Assembly: GCA_031263585.1 (NCBI GenBank)
Contig: JAISFN010000085.1
Coordinates: 1-47,995 of the forward strand
Source: Prevotellaceae bacterium
Lineage (GTDB): Bacteria > Bacteroidota > Bacteroidia > Bacteroidales > UBA932
Direction of reading: 5' to 3'
DNA: 47,995 bases
Numbering within the stretch: position 1 is the stretch's first letter; every line of letters begins with the position of its first letter. Shown here piece after piece: positions 34,132-44,331 of this stretch. The notes beneath the pieces were generated by a model. The model was not told where the DNA came from. It did no database searches and saw only the letters and a list, made by a program, of their open reading frames with translations. Position numbers and translations under genes: made by a program.

Positions 34132-35445
34132 TTACATTTCAAGGAGAATATTGTTGAATTTGTCATATTCTACCTGATACTCCGTTTTTTTAGTACGAAA
34201 GCGGAAATAAATATCTTTTAACGACTGAACGATTACCTTTTCATTGGGGTTTAGTTCATAAGCTTTTAACATAGGCTCTAAAGATAATTCGAATTGCTCT
34301 TCGGCTAATTTTAATAATTGCTCATATTTTTCAACCTGATTAACAGGAGTTTCTACAGCTTCGTTATTATATATTGCTGCTCTGTTAAAATAAAGTGCAC
34401 CCAGTCCATAATAGCCAAAAAAGTAATTGGGGTCTATTTCGATTGCTTTTTTATAACACTCAATTGCCTTATTATAATCGTCTTCGCTTTTTGTATCGTC
34501 AGCTATTTTTTCATATAATGTACCTTCGGCATAAAATAAAGCTGCGTTATTCGGTTCTGTTGCTTTAACTTGCTCAATTAAAGGAAGTACTTTTTTTGGA
34601 TCGTCTCCGGCAAACCTATAATAGTCAATCAAGCTTAACATAATCTGGGAATTTTCCGGAAACTTTTTTAAAGCTGCTTCCAATGTGGCTAATTGTTGTT
34701 CTTTTTTACCTTCTTCGCCATAAAGCATAGCCAGGCGTTGATAAGCTTCACCATTAAGCGTATAACCAATTTGTATGGCTTTGTTAAAATATTCTTCAGC
34801 AGTTTTGTTATCTTTTAATACATTGGCTGTGACACCTGTATAATAAATAACGAGAGAGTCTGTGATTCCAACTACAGGATTGGAAGTACAGGCTAATGAT
34901 TGCTTAAAGTTTTTAAGGGCTGCATTAAAATCTTCGAGATTAAAACTATTGGTTGCCTTCGATTTATATTGATTAGACAGACGAATCATCCCTGCATTAA
35001 TTTTTTTATTGCCCACACCCTTATCTTTTTCTAGTTTTATTGCTTCCATATAAGCATCGTAAGCTGTTTGCAAAGGATCTTCCACTTCTTTTTTGGTAAC
35101 AACCCATGCTCTCAGCAATCCTTCTGCATCAAAATATAATTTCTTATCGGGATAAATTAAAATGGTATAATCTTCTTCTCCAATTTTATCAACCTCATTT
35201 CCTATTACTTTCTGATCGCGTAATACCAGATTAACTTCCATTTGAGACATTCTTTCCCAAAGGCTCTTAACCGGTTCATCAAAAATGTTTTGGAATAATT
35301 CAGCGCGCGAAATCCATGTTTTGGGATTTGTTTTTTTCTTTTCATTTTGAACATCTTCATCACTCGATTTGATTTTCTTTTCAAACTGAGCAAAAGCAAC
35401 ATTCACGCTAAGTAAAATAAATACCGCTAATAGTAGTTTTTTCAT
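34132..35445 (-). CDS. Exported TPR protein
   Basis: A 437-aa periplasmic or envelope protein. The signal peptide is MKKLLLAVFILLSVNVAFAQ. From about residue 120 on there are repeated TPR helices (for example ALKNFKQSLACTSNPVV, AEEYFNKAIQIGYTLNGEAY, AIECYKKAIEIDPNYFFGYY). The first 110 residues, with RAELFQNIFDEPVKSLWERM, are a head region unlike TPRs. This type of gene often follows gyrA in Bacteroidales. Probably a scaffold; the partner is unknown. It has its own promoter overlapping the end of gyrA. Confidence 0.82.
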   Translation of the reverse strand: MKKLLLAVFILLSVNVAFAQFEKKIKSSDEDVQNEKKKTNPKTWISRAELFQNIFDEPVKSLWERMSQMEVNLVLRDQKVIGNEVDKIGEEDYTILIYPDKKLYFDAEGLLRAWVVTKKEVEDPLQTAYDAYMEAIKLEKDKGVGNKKINAGMIRLSNQYKSKATNSFNLEDFNAALKNFKQSLACTSNPVVGITDSLVIYYTGVTANVLKDNKTAEEYFNKAIQIGYTLNGEAYQRLAMLYGEEGKKEQQLATLEAALKKFPENSQIMLSLIDYYRFAGDDPKKVLPLIEQVKATEPNNAALFYAEGTLYEKIADDTKSEDDYNKAIECYKKAIEIDPNYFFGYYGLGALYFNRAAIYNNEAVETPVNQVEKYEQLLKLAEEQFELSLEPMLKAYELNPNEKVIVQSLKDIYFRFRTKKTEYQVEYDKFNNILLEM

Positions 35446-35503
35446 GATTATTTTTATTTAAACTTTTATTGTTATAAACATTTACATTGTATCTGCAATG
35501 CTG

Positions 35504-35532
35504 CAAAGTTAATTAATTTATGTAATTACAAA
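35504..35532 (-). promoter_or_regulatory. Promoter of the TPR gene, overlapping the gyrA stop
   Basis: On the minus strand TTTG (35529-35532), a 17-base spacer, then TAACTTTG (35504-35511). Both elements match the Bacteroidetes consensus. The leader before ATG 35445 would be about 50 bases. Confidence 0.6.
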
Positions 35533-38015
35533 TTATCTTCGCTGTTATTTTCGTCCGTTTCTTCAACTTTTTCTTCGCTCTTCCTTACTTTAGCTACAGC
35601 GGCAATTGAATCGCTATTTCGCAAGTTGATTAATTTTACGCCTTGGGTTGCTCTGCCAGTTATCCTCATATCCGATACGGCCAAACGTATCGTAATGCCC
35701 GATTTATTAATTATCATCAAGTCGCTTTCATCGGTAACATCCTTAATAGCTATAAGATTACCTGTTTTTTCTGTAATATTAAGCGTCTTGACACCTTTCC
35801 CGCCCCGGTGTATAATTCGGTAATCATCCAGGTCGGAGCGTTTACCATAGCCGTTTTCAGATACCACCAGAATATGAATATTTTTATCCTCAACACAAAT
35901 CATGCCAATCATTTCATCTGTACCATCAATAGCCATTGCACGAACGCCTGCCCCGGTGCGTCCAATTGGGCGTACTTCTTCTTCGTTAAAACGAATTGCC
36001 TTGCCGTTACGCGCGGCCATTATAATTTCGCAACTTCCGTTAGTTAACCGTGCTTCCAGCAGTTCGTCATTTTCACGTATAGTAATGGCATTTACACCTG
36101 TCGAACGGGGGCGTGAATATTCTTCTAATCTGGTTTTCTTTATTATACCGCGTTTAGTACCTAATACTATATAATTATTGTGTATATAGTCGGAATCATT
36201 CATGTTTTTAACATTGATATACGCCATTACCTTATCTCCGGGTTCAATATTAATAACATTTTGAATGGCACGACCTTTTGAAGTTTTCGAACCTTCTGGA
36301 ACATCATAAACCTTTAACCAGTAGCAACGGCCCTTTTGTGTAAAAAACAACATGGTGCTGTGCATATTGGCAACGTATATATGTTCAATAAAATCTTCGT
36401 CGCGGGTGGTACTGCCTTTCGAGCCTACCCCTCCCCTATTTTGCAAACGATATTCGTGCAAGGGTGTACGCTTGATGTACCCCATATGGGAGATAGTAAT
36501 TACTACATCCTCATCGGCATAAAAGTCTTCCGGGTTAAATTCTTCAGCTGTATGAATAATATTGGTGCGGCGTTCGTCTCCATACTTGGCTTTTACCTCA
36601 AGCAGTTCGTCTTTGATTATTTTCATCTGCAAGGTTTCATCGGCCAGTATCTGACGGTAATATTCGATTTGTCTCATCAGTTCATTATACTCGTCATGTA
36701 GCCTGTCGCGTTCCAGTCCGGTAAGCTGGCGTAAACGCATCTCGATAATTGCAGAAGCCTGTATTTCACTTAACCTGAAATTTTCCATTAAACCAGTTTT
36801 GGCTTCATCTGGGGTTTTCGAGGCTCGTATCAAGGCAATTACTTCATCCAAATGGTCTAAAGCAATCAATAAGCCTTCTAATATATGGGCGCGCTTTTCG
36901 GCTTGTTCCAATTCGTATTTTGTACGGCGTATAATTACCTCGTGCCTGTGGCGTACAAAATATTTTATAAGCTTGCGTAAATTAAGCAACATTGGGCGGC
37001 CATCGACTAAGGCGATATTGTTAACCGAAAATGACGATTGAAGTTGGCTGTATTTGTATAAATTATTGAGTACTACATTGGCTACGGCATCCATTTTCAA
37101 CTTGATAACAATACGCATACCGTTCCGGTCACTTTCATCATTAATATAAGCAATGCCCTCGATTTTTTTGTCGTTAACAAGCTCGGCAATTTTTTCAATT
37201 AATTCGCGCTTATTAATCATATACGGAATTTCGGTTACCACAATGGTTTCGCGTCCGTTGCCGGATACCTCAATATCCGTTTTCGAACGGATTATAATAC
37301 GCCCGTTCCCTGTCTCAAATGCATCTTTAATTCCCTGATAACCGTAAATAGTGCCTCCTGTCGGGAAATCGGGACCTTTAATATAATGCAATAGTTCCTC
37401 AACACTTATATCTTTATTATCTATATATGCACATATAACGTCAACTACTTCGCTCAAATTATGGGGAGGCATATTGGTAGCCATCCCTACGGCAATACCC
37501 GATGCTCCATTAATTAAAAGCATGGGGATTTTGCTGGGCAATACGGTAGGCTCTTCAAGCGAATCATCGAAGTTTAAACTGAAATTTACGGTATTTTTAT
37601 CCAAATCGGACAAAGTTTCTTCGGCTATTTTACGTAAACGGGCTTCGGTATAACGCATTGCAGCAGGCGAATCGCCATCAACCGAACCGAAGTTACCCTG
37701 TCCGTCAACCAACATATAGCGCATACTCCAGGGTTGGGCTAAACGTACCATTGCCATATATACCGAACTATCTCCGTGTGGGTGGTACTTACCTAATACT
37801 TCACCTACAATACGAGCCGATTTTTTATAAGGACGGTTGGATGCCAAGCCTAATTCGGACATTCCGAATAAAACCCTGCGATGCACAGGCTTCAATCCGT
37901 CCCGTACATCGGGCAAGGCTCGTGAAACAATAACCGACATTGAATAATCAATGTAAGCCGTTTTCATTTCCTCCTCAATATTGATTCGGATAATTCTTTC
38001 ATTATTATCTATCAT
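35526..38015 (-). CDS. gyrA: DNA gyrase subunit A
   Basis: An 829-aa type II topoisomerase subunit that cuts and rejoins DNA during negative supercoiling. Catalytic Tyr122 is in [10 protein letters not shown]. The quinolone-resistance region reads [19 protein letters not shown]: Ser83 is retained, while the position of E. coli Asp87 is Met. The C-terminal pinwheel carries the GyrA box [10 protein letters not shown] near residue 740. The acidic tail ends EENDENN-like with NSEDNL. The length is normal for Bacteroidetes. It is followed by the TPR gene with an 80-base gap. Confidence 0.97.
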   Translation of the reverse strand: MIDNNERIIRINIEEEMKTAYIDYSMSVIVSRALPDVRDGLKPVHRRVLFGMSELGLASNRPYKKSARIVGEVLGKYHPHGDSSVYMAMVRLAQPWSMRYMLVDGQGNFGSVDGDSPAAMRYTEARLRKIAEETLSDLDKNTVNFSLNFDDSLEEPTVLPSKIPMLLINGASGIAVGMATNMPPHNLSEVVDVICAYIDNKDISVEELLHYIKGPDFPTGGTIYGYQGIKDAFETGNGRIIIRSKTDIEVSGNGRETIVVTEIPYMINKRELIEKIAELVNDKKIEGIAYINDESDRNGMRIVIKLKMDAVANVVLNNLYKYSQLQSSFSVNNIALVDGRPMLLNLRKLIKYFVRHRHEVIIRRTKYELEQAEKRAHILEGLLIALDHLDEVIALIRASKTPDEAKTGLMENFRLSEIQASAIIEMRLRQLTGLERDRLHDEYNELMRQIEYYRQILADETLQMKIIKDELLEVKAKYGDERRTNIIHTAEEFNPEDFYADEDVVITISHMGYIKRTPLHEYRLQNRGGVGSKGSTTRDEDFIEHIYVANMHSTMLFFTQKGRCYWLKVYDVPEGSKTSKGRAIQNVINIEPGDKVMAYINVKNMNDSDYIHNNYIVLGTKRGIIKKTRLEEYSRPRSTGVNAITIRENDELLEARLTNGSCEIIMAARNGKAIRFNEEEVRPIGRTGAGVRAMAIDGTDEMIGMICVEDKNIHILVVSENGYGKRSDLDDYRIIHRGGKGVKTLNITEKTGNLIAIKDVTDESDLMIINKSGITIRLAVSDMRITGRATQGVKLINLRNSDSIAAVAKVRKSEEKVEETDENNSEDNL

Positions 38016-38454
38016 ATTTCTTTTTTAATAATCCCTATGTTTAAGGTAATATATTATATTTCACTTTTTTATACAATAAAAACAGGGTTTTTAGGTCTGG
38101 AAAAAGAATTGCTAAGTTACTCAAAATTTATATGTAAACGGCATCAAATAAAGTTAATTTTTCATTATTATTAATATATTGAAAATAGGTAATATACATA
38201 AGCATAAACGCATTAGCAATATAAGTTTACAATAGCATGATAACGTGCAGTATTTAAATTATTTAAACTTGATGAAATCATTTTTCTTACAAAATATTGT
38301 TTAAAGATATTTTCGACTGCACTTACAATCGATTCCAAAGACAATGTTGTCCCCATCATATTTACCTGTGCCGTTCGATATTGAAAGCCAAAAACAGATA
38401 TTTTTAGATGTTGAATTATATGACAATTAATTTTACTTATATTTAACTAGTTGA
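38016..38454. other. Gap upstream of gyrA, no gene seen
   Basis: About 440 AT-rich bases between the gyrA start and the DPP-IV pseudogene. No open frame of interest. No clear TAnnTTTG box in the minus direction, so the gyrA promoter was not located. Confidence 0.45.
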
Positions 38455-39697
38455 TATAAATATAGTTATGAATTTACATTCGAGTTCAATCAACAGGGAC
38501 ACCAACGATATATTGTGGGCGAGGTAAATGCGTTTACCGGTAAAATTTACCATATAGCCGATGAGCAATCGGAAATATTCATCCATTACCGGAGCAATGG
38601 CCGTTACGATTTAAATGGTGGAGAAGAAATGTTATGGATATCGGAGCGTGACGGTTGGCGACATATTTACCTGATATGCGGTAAAACGGGGCAGGTAAAG
38701 CGCCAGCTAACAAAGGGAGAATGGGTTGTGTGTACAATTGATTATGTTGATAGAACAAATAAAATAATTTATTTTACAGCCTTAGGCTTTAATGAGGACA
38801 AAGATCCGTATAACTTTCATCAATGTAGAATTAATAAGGATGGCCGCAAATTTATGGATATGACTCCTGAAAATGCTAACCACATCATCAACTTTTCTAA
38901 AAATCGACAATATTTTGTTGATGTATATTCGCACCCCGATTTACCGCCGGTTAGTCAAGTAAAACGCACATCTGATGTTACAATTATAGCCGAAATCCAG
39001 CATTGCATCATTAGCGATTTGGTGGTGGAAGGCTGGCAAATGCCCGAAATGTTCCATGCAAAAGGCCGTGATGGAAAAACCGATATCTGGGGTAATATTA
39101 TCCGTCCATCGAATTTCAATGCTACAAAAACCTACTCTGTTATCGAAATGATATATACAGAAGCATATGATTTGCATGTCAATAAGAATTTTCGCCCGGC
39201 ATACCATCTGATTTCACGTTTGGCCGACTTAGGTTTTATTGTTGTTTCGATTGATGGTATGGGTACATTCAAGCACTCGAAGGCTTTTCACGATGTTTGC
39301 TGGAAAAACTTGAAAGATGTCGGTTTCCCCGACAAGAAACTATGGATAAAATCCGCCGCTGAAAAATATTCGTACATGGATATATCGAAAGTCGGTATTT
39401 ACGGCTGGTCGACAGGTGGGCAAAATGCTATGGGCGCTTTATTGTTCCACAACGATTTTTATAAAGTGGTTGTTGCCTTTTGCGGTTGCCACGATAACTG
39501 GATGGACAAAATATGGCGGAATGAACAATGGATGGGGTATCCTATAGATGAGTCGTATAGCGCCTGCTCGAATGTTAATAATGCACATTTATCTTCCGGG
39601 TAAAGGACACAGCTTGGGCGGAGCTTTTGAAATGCGCCAGATGCATGACTTTTTTGTGAAAAACTTGCTGAACCAGAACCCTCCCGAATGGGAATAA
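38455..39697 (+). pseudogene. Dipeptidyl-peptidase IV-like S9 peptidase, truncated and internally deleted
   Basis: The readable part starts abruptly with YSYEFTFEFNQQGHQRYIVG, which is internal to the family's beta-propeller; the signal peptide and the first half are missing. Propeller sequence continues (WISERDGWRHIYLICGKTGQ), then the hydrolase domain with the nucleophile motif GWSTGGQNAM. At SNVNNAHL (39585) the frame stops; in another frame a few bases on it resumes as IYLPGKGHSLGGAF and HDFFVKNLLNQNPPEWE. The missing 40-odd residues would contain the catalytic Asp; the catalytic His is on the last piece. The protein cannot be active. Confidence 0.8.
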
Positions 39698-39859
39698 TTG
39701 GAAATGGTATCAGGTAGTGGCATCAAGTGTCAAGATTTTTTAAATTGGATATGCAATATGCAAAAAATCACAATACGCTGTACACTACACACATATCTCT
39801 TTTCACAATTAAAAAATCAACATCTTTATCTCAGAACCTGTTATGGAATTTAATTCAGA

Positions 39860-40285
39860 TACGGTTAATGAATATTCTGATCATCTATAATTGTGTGTGT
39901 TTAACAGGAATCCATTAATTTCTCATAGTTTCTTGAACTTCTCTTCTTGAATAGGATATCCAAGTTAAAGCCTTTTCTATAATCTATCTTTTAGCTAATA
40001 CTTTAAATTTAATTTGTTCATTTCTTCTTATAAATTCCAGTGTTTGTCCACGATATCCGTCATTGGCAATTAGGACTTTCATACTTCCCTGAAATTTATC
40101 TTTTAATAGAGGAAATACCCTGGATTATTATAGGCACTTTAATTTGCCTTTTATTGGCACTTGCACATGAGGCTAATATTCAAGATTGCAATACCATTAA
40201 GAGCGTTTTCTTCCTTTTGTTTTTTACCAGCATCATAGTCCTCTTCCTGAGTGCAAGGATGAGTTGTTTTTTACCGATCGACTGT
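39860..40285 (-). pseudogene. IS5-family transposase, C-terminal remnant
   Basis: On the minus strand in changing frames: EEDYDAGKKQKEEN, matching the YDAGKKIKGRKRH box; then MKVLIANDGYRGQTLEFIRR, the third-strand GYRG box; then KVLAKR, a TAG where TGG is expected, and IIEKALTWISYSRR, matching the WVVERTFAWLNNYRR box with catalytic Glu. Several frameshifts and stops are present. It ends against the stop codon of the XRE gene. Confidence 0.65.
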
Positions 40286-40726
40286 CTATTTTGAAGGGAG
40301 GTAGGTTTCAAACGTTTTATCGGTATAAAAAATCATAACACATTCAACCGTTTTAGTATTAACAGGTATATCCGTTACATTTTTTATTGCAGATGAATGA
40401 ATTTCAGATGTTTCATTTTGATTTTCTTTTTGTAATTCATTTACTGGTTCTTTATCCTGCACATTTTCTTTTTTGGCATTTTTATCATCAATAGGGAATA
40501 GCGTAAGGCTGTATGCCTCGCGGTACATGCTGCCTTTCCCTAAAAGGAACCAGTCGGGGCTTATTTGAGGAAATTTTATTAAAACTTTCTCGATAAATTC
40601 AAATCCGGGATTATTACGGCCCGATAAAATATGTGAAATATTTGACCGCTGTACGCCCAGCATATCGGCTAACTTGGATGGAGTTAACCGTTCTGCATCT
40701 ATTAATTGTCGTACTCTGCTATTCAT
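40286..40726 (-). CDS. XRE-family helix-turn-helix regulator
   Basis: A 146-aa protein. Residues 1-62 form a lambda-repressor-like domain: MNSRVRQLIDAERLTPSKLA, then MLGVQRSNISHILSGRNNP and FIEKVLIKFPQISPDWFLLG. The rest (about 70-146) is a low-complexity charged linker and a short tail VECVMIFYTDKTFETYLPS. There is no peptidase domain. This form is common in Bacteroidales as a stand-alone regulator. An inverted repeat overlapping its promoter suggests self-control. Confidence 0.85.
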   Translation of the reverse strand: MNSRVRQLIDAERLTPSKLADMLGVQRSNISHILSGRNNPGFEFIEKVLIKFPQISPDWFLLGKGSMYREAYSLTLFPIDDKNAKKENVQDKEPVNELQKENQNETSEIHSSAIKNVTDIPVNTKTVECVMIFYTDKTFETYLPSK

Positions 40727-40747
40727 TTTTGTAAATCAGTATCAATA

Positions 40748-40755
40748 CAAATATA
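40748..40755 (-). promoter_or_regulatory. Promoter -7 box (TATATTTG) of the XRE gene
   Basis: A perfect TAnnTTTG on the minus strand, 21 bases before ATG 40726. Confidence 0.55.
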
Positions 40756-40768
40756 AACATAATTTTGA

Positions 40769-40786
40769 TTACATTTGTTAATGTAA
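40769..40786. promoter_or_regulatory. Palindromic candidate operator upstream of the XRE gene
   Basis: Arms TTACATT and AATGTAA around TGTT. It occupies the -33 region of the XRE promoter, the expected place for a repressor site. Plus-strand TAnnTTTG boxes occur at 40770-40777 (TACATTTG) and 40793-40800 (TATTTTTG), so the region may be divergent. Confidence 0.45.
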
Positions 40787-40800
40787 TGAATTTATTTTTG

Positions 40801-41350
40801 TAAACATTATGAGCGCAACATAGAAACATATAGAGTTAATGGATAAGTTACTTATTGTTTAGATATTTACTCAATAATTCTTTATATAGATTATAAATTA
40901 TAACTAGTAATCAGTTTGATAGTATATCAACGAAATAGTTTGTAAATAGCTTTAATAAAGCAAGAAAAATGGCTGATAAATAAATATATATAGATTATAA
41001 ATGATTATTTTTGAAGCTATAATTCTAATAAAGGGCTAAATTCTATATTTTTATATGAATTAATACTTGAAATTAATTATTTAATGAACTGATTTTAATA
41101 GTATTAAATTATTAAAAGTATTGATTTACATTTGTGAAGAATGTGATTCCTTCATATATTCAGAATAGTAAACTCATCTTGTAAATACGCTTTATTATAA
41201 TTACGATGATGTACATTTGTGACATAATATATTTAAATTTGATTATAATTGTAAACCGAAATGAATCACTAAAAATCGACACGGTTATAAACCGGCATGG
41301 CAGGTATAATTATAAGTTTATAATCTAAATTTTTGTAAACATTCCGGATT
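40801..41350. other. Long AT-rich non-coding interval with repeated short motifs
   Basis: No coding sequence is seen. TACATTTG, a perfect -7 type box, occurs on the plus strand at 41127-41134 and 41212-41219 as well as at 40770. TATATAGATTATAAAT occurs twice (about 40881 and 40987), and ATTTTTGTAAACATT occurs at about 40795 and 41328. These may be decayed promoter or leader copies. Confidence 0.45.
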
Positions 41351-41351
41351 A

Positions 41352-41502
41352 CCATGGCAACCGCAGCAAAATTCCATCTATTTTATAAATATATGATTAT
41401 AAAAATATTGTAATTTAATTCATTTTGTTTGGATAGATAATAATTATCATAATATTATATTGTTGATATTTTTTAGTACGGTTGCCCTGCCGGATTACGG
41501 TG
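41352..41502 (+). repeat. Dispersed non-coding repeat, copy A
   Basis: It is closely similar to the reverse complement of 47005-47188. Shared blocks in order: AACCGCAGCAAAATT, CATCTATTTTATAAATAT, AAAAATATTGTAATTT, TTCATTTTGTTTGGATAGA, GATATTTTTTAGT and TTGCCCTGC. Copy A is about 30 bases shorter in the middle. GGCAACCG near the left and CGGTTGCC near the right end could pair. The equivalent reading frame differs by stops, so the repeat is not coding. Confidence 0.7.
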
Positions 41503-41579
41503 TAAGTATCAATTGCTGTTTGGAAATCTTATTTTCGCTCATTGTCAGTACAGTATATTTTTTCTAGGATGGGAGTATA

Positions 41580-41825
41580 TAAACCGTTACATGGGGAAGC
41601 GCATCAGCTTTTTATCAGATAGAAAACGTTCCTACTTTCTGTAAGGTTAAAATACTACAGTTAGTCAGGAGTATTACCGCCAAAGAAGTTTTTCGTCTGC
41701 ATTCCGAAGTTAAGAAAGTTTTTTGGTGCGGATAATTTTGGAGTGATTTTTATGAGGCTACAGCTTGTCGTTATGGCGATGCGGCAACAATACAATTATA
41801 TGTTCAGAGGCAATGCGGAGAATAA
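41580..41825 (+). pseudogene. IS200/IS605-family TnpA, decayed
   Basis: One frame gives LVRSITAKEVFRLHSEVKKV, then FW-CG-stop-FWSD and YEATACRYGDAATIQLYVQR, corresponding to the region of Y1 transposases that reads SITAxxIF...LWGGxFWSDGYY...YVxxQG. The catalytic Tyr position (in the YVxNQ helix) is followed by QRQCGE and a stop. The upstream His-hydrophobe-His part is only faintly visible. In-frame stops make it dead. Confidence 0.6.
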
Positions 41826-42027
41826 GGATACAAAAATTTTCACAGTCAACAGTTAACCTTGTTTTAATATCTCGTAGCTCTGCTGCAAAGAGTTTATTGC
41901 ATAAAACTAAAGCCCCAACTCCTACTTTTACAAAACAAGATACCTTACATTATGTTAAATAAAAAGAATGAGATTTTTATAAACCTATATATAGAAGGAA
42001 ATAATAAATATGAAAAGTAAAATTAAT

Positions 42028-42060
42028 AAAAAAGGACAGATTTTTAATCTGTCCTTTTTT
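42028..42060. terminator. Perfect 15-bp terminator hairpin
   Basis: Arms AAAAAAGGACAGATT and AATCTGTCCTTTTTT around TTT. It is symmetric, so it works in either direction. It stands between the IS200 and IS630 remnants with no intact gene reading into it. Confidence 0.85.
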
Positions 42061-42084
42061 AAACCTAATCTAAAACCTTAACCT

Positions 42085-42141
42085 ATGAAAAAAACACTTG
42101 CTTTTTTCGAAAACAAAAGTACATTATCTTTTGGTATCTAA
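42085..42141 (+). CDS. Possible 18-codon leader or truncated gene start
   Basis: After the hairpin comes AAACCTAATCTAAAACC and then ATG opening MKKTLAFFENKSTLSFGI and a stop. The pyrimidine/A-rich stretch followed by ATGAAAAAA resembles Bacteroidetes translation starts. It may be an attenuator leader whose gene was lost, or the head of a deleted gene. Nothing proves expression. Confidence 0.25.
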   Translation: MKKTLAFFENKSTLSFGI

Positions 42142-42439
42142 CAAACTATTCTTAGTTAATAAGTATTAAAATATAACTTTTGAACATTTAACAACCACCT
42201 GCAAAGTAGGTTGATTTAGTAAAAAGATGAAAGCAAAGCCTTCAAAGTGCTTCTTTTAAACTTGGTCAAACAAAGTAGAGTTATTGCTGCTGTTCTCCTC
42301 TTTTTGTCTTGCTTTTTCTCCAAAACAGGATTTTTATTCTAAAAGTTTCGCTGTGATGTATTGGAGGATAAGGCAGAAATTATATCTATGGATTTAGTTA
42401 TACTCTCTAACTTTTTGTAAAGGACTTTGCATTGTGGAT

Positions 42440-42942
42440 TTCATCAAGCTAAAAACAGACAAGTTGCTTCTTCCTTTAGTTTATCGAATGGCTCATGATC
42501 GCGAAACATCTTCAACGACAAACGAACCCGTTCCTAACTATAGCCCCTTATTTTTTAAAAACCTCTGTAATGTTGACATAGAAACTTTTATATTGTGTTG
42601 CATTTCTAACAAATACAGTATTATTGCAAGGTTGCGCTTATGCTCTTCCATCATTTTTTTGAGTTCTTCCTCAATTCCTGCCAGTTTAACCTTGGCTCCA
42701 GCACCTTTAGCTACTCTCAAAGCAGAATATTTACCCTCTCCTTGAGCTGTTTCCCACGCGTCATATAAATGGTAAAGCGTGTTACGATGTATTTTGAATA
42801 TTGAACATATCGATTTTACAGAATAATTGTCGTTTGACAAAAGTAAAAGGAAACTGCGTCGGCGGACAACAGCATTGTCGCTGATTTTGCACAAATGTTC
42901 TAATCTAGCCTTCTCTGCTTCTGTTAGTTTTATTACCCTCAT
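42440..42942 (-). pseudogene. IS630-family transposase, N-terminal part only
   Basis: From ATG 42942 a 134-codon frame encodes the paired helix-turn-helix head of IS630 transposases: MRVIKLTEAEKARLEHLCKI, YSVKSICSIFKIHRNTLYHL and VSMSTLQRFLKNKGL. After the stop the next motif, RVRLSLKMFRDHEPFDKLKE, continues in another frame. The DDE catalytic domain that should follow is not recognisable, so the element is truncated. Some IS630 elements do use two overlapping frames, but here the second is missing. Confidence 0.65.
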
Positions 42943-43030
42943 ATCATATTTGCCTATTTAAATATACGAAATATTATTAAAAATAATTAATTAAATACTT
43001 TAAATTACTACAATTTGACTAGTCTTTATA

Positions 43031-44266
43031 TTAATAAAAGAATAAATACGCCAAAGCAATGGCGGCAATAATTCCGGCAAGGTCGGCAATCAGGCCTGCA
43101 CCAATAGCATAGCGTGTACGTTTAATACCTACCGAACCAAAATAAAGTGCTACGATATAAAACGTAGTATCGGCTGCCCCTTGAAACAGGCATGATAACC
43201 GGCCTACAAAACTATCGGAGCCGTATGTGGTCATGGCTTCCACCATTATGGCTTTTGCACCGCTGCCGCTCAAAGGTTTCATAAAGGCAGTAGGCAAGGC
43301 AGGTACAAAATCGGTATTAAAACCCAACATATTGAAACACCATGCCATACCGTTAATCAAATAATCCATAGCTCCTGAAGCCCGAAACACGGCAATACCT
43401 ACCAGCATGCCAACCAAATAAGGTATTACTTTGATAATAATATTAAATCCCTCTTTGGCTCCATCGATAAAAGCTTCGTAAGCATTTACTCGCTTGATTA
43501 ATGCCCCTGCCAAAAAGCCTATAATGATAATCAGCAAAATAAGGTTGCTGCTGATTTTCGATACGGTTTCGATTTGCTCTTTATCTAGTGTGCGGAAATA
43601 GATAATAAGCCCGACAATAAATGCGGTTATTCCTCCCAGCCAGGCCAGTACGGTTTTATTGAACAAGTTGATTTTTTGTTTTACCGAAACTACGATCAAT
43701 CCGGCCAATGTTGAGCAAAAAGTAGCTATAAGTATAGGAATAAACACATCAGTAGGACTTGCCGACCCCAAGATAGCCCGTTGTGCCAGAATTGATACTG
43801 GGATAATCGTCAGTCCCGATGTATTAAGCATCAAAAACATGATTTGTGCATTCGAGGCGCGCTCCTTATGTGGGTTCAATTCCTGCAAGCTTTGCATTGC
43901 TTTTAAGCCAAGTGGGGTAGCGGCGTTATCTAGTCCAAGCATATTGGCCGAAAAATTCATCAGCAACTGTCCCGAAGCCGGATGTCCTTTCGGAATTTCG
44001 GGAAAAAGCTTGTTAAAGAAAGGGCCTATAATCCGGATCAGCACATTTACCGCACCTGCTTTTTCGCCAATGTTCATAATGCCTAACCACAACGTCATAA
44101 TTCCGGTAAGCGGCAGGGCAATATCCATGACGGCCATTTTCGAGGCATCGAACGTACTGTCGATAATACGCTTAAATACATCTGCATCTCTAGTAAAAGC
44201 AAAAGTTATAACAGCTACAACAAATGCTATTACAAAAAAACCTATCCAGATGTAATTTAAAGTCAT
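43031..44266 (-). CDS. Fused SpmA/SpmB-like nucleoside-recognition (Gate) membrane protein
   Basis: A 411-aa inner-membrane protein with about 10 hydrophobic helices. The first half resembles spore maturation protein A (IALPLTGIMTLWLGIMNIGE; NFSANMLGLDNAATPLGLKA; LNTSGLTIIPVSILAQRA). The second half resembles SpmB (IKVIPYLVGMLVGIAVFRAS; SGSGAKAIMVEAM; FQGAADTTFYIVALYFGSVG). Bacteria of this order do not sporulate; the fused form is common in Bacteroidetes, and Gate-domain proteins are linked to transport, but the substrate is unknown. It is probably monocistronic. Confidence 0.88.
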   Translation of the reverse strand: MTLNYIWIGFFVIAFVVAVITFAFTRDADVFKRIIDSTFDASKMAVMDIALPLTGIMTLWLGIMNIGEKAGAVNVLIRIIGPFFNKLFPEIPKGHPASGQLLMNFSANMLGLDNAATPLGLKAMQSLQELNPHKERASNAQIMFLMLNTSGLTIIPVSILAQRAILGSASPTDVFIPILIATFCSTLAGLIVVSVKQKINLFNKTVLAWLGGITAFIVGLIIYFRTLDKEQIETVSKISSNLILLIIIIGFLAGALIKRVNAYEAFIDGAKEGFNIIIKVIPYLVGMLVGIAVFRASGAMDYLINGMAWCFNMLGFNTDFVPALPTAFMKPLSGSGAKAIMVEAMTTYGSDSFVGRLSCLFQGAADTTFYIVALYFGSVGIKRTRYAIGAGLIADLAGIIAAIALAYLFFY

Positions 44267-44331
44267 GCAATACTAAGGTATAAGAATGTGCGAATATATA
44301 TGTTTATGCTTTATATCCTGATAATTAATGC

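Noticed and set aside
40040-40294. Plus-strand frame of 84 codons with hydrophobic segments
   Set aside because: It is the antisense of the IS5 transposase remnant, whose motifs read on the minus strand.
41765-41962. 65-codon plus-strand frame
   Set aside because: It is an out-of-frame reading over the IS200/IS605 TnpA remnant and following AT-rich DNA.
43031-44266. Evidence of sporulation from the SpmA/SpmB-like protein
   Set aside because: Fused Gate-domain proteins are widespread in non-sporulating Bacteroidetes, and no other spore gene is present.
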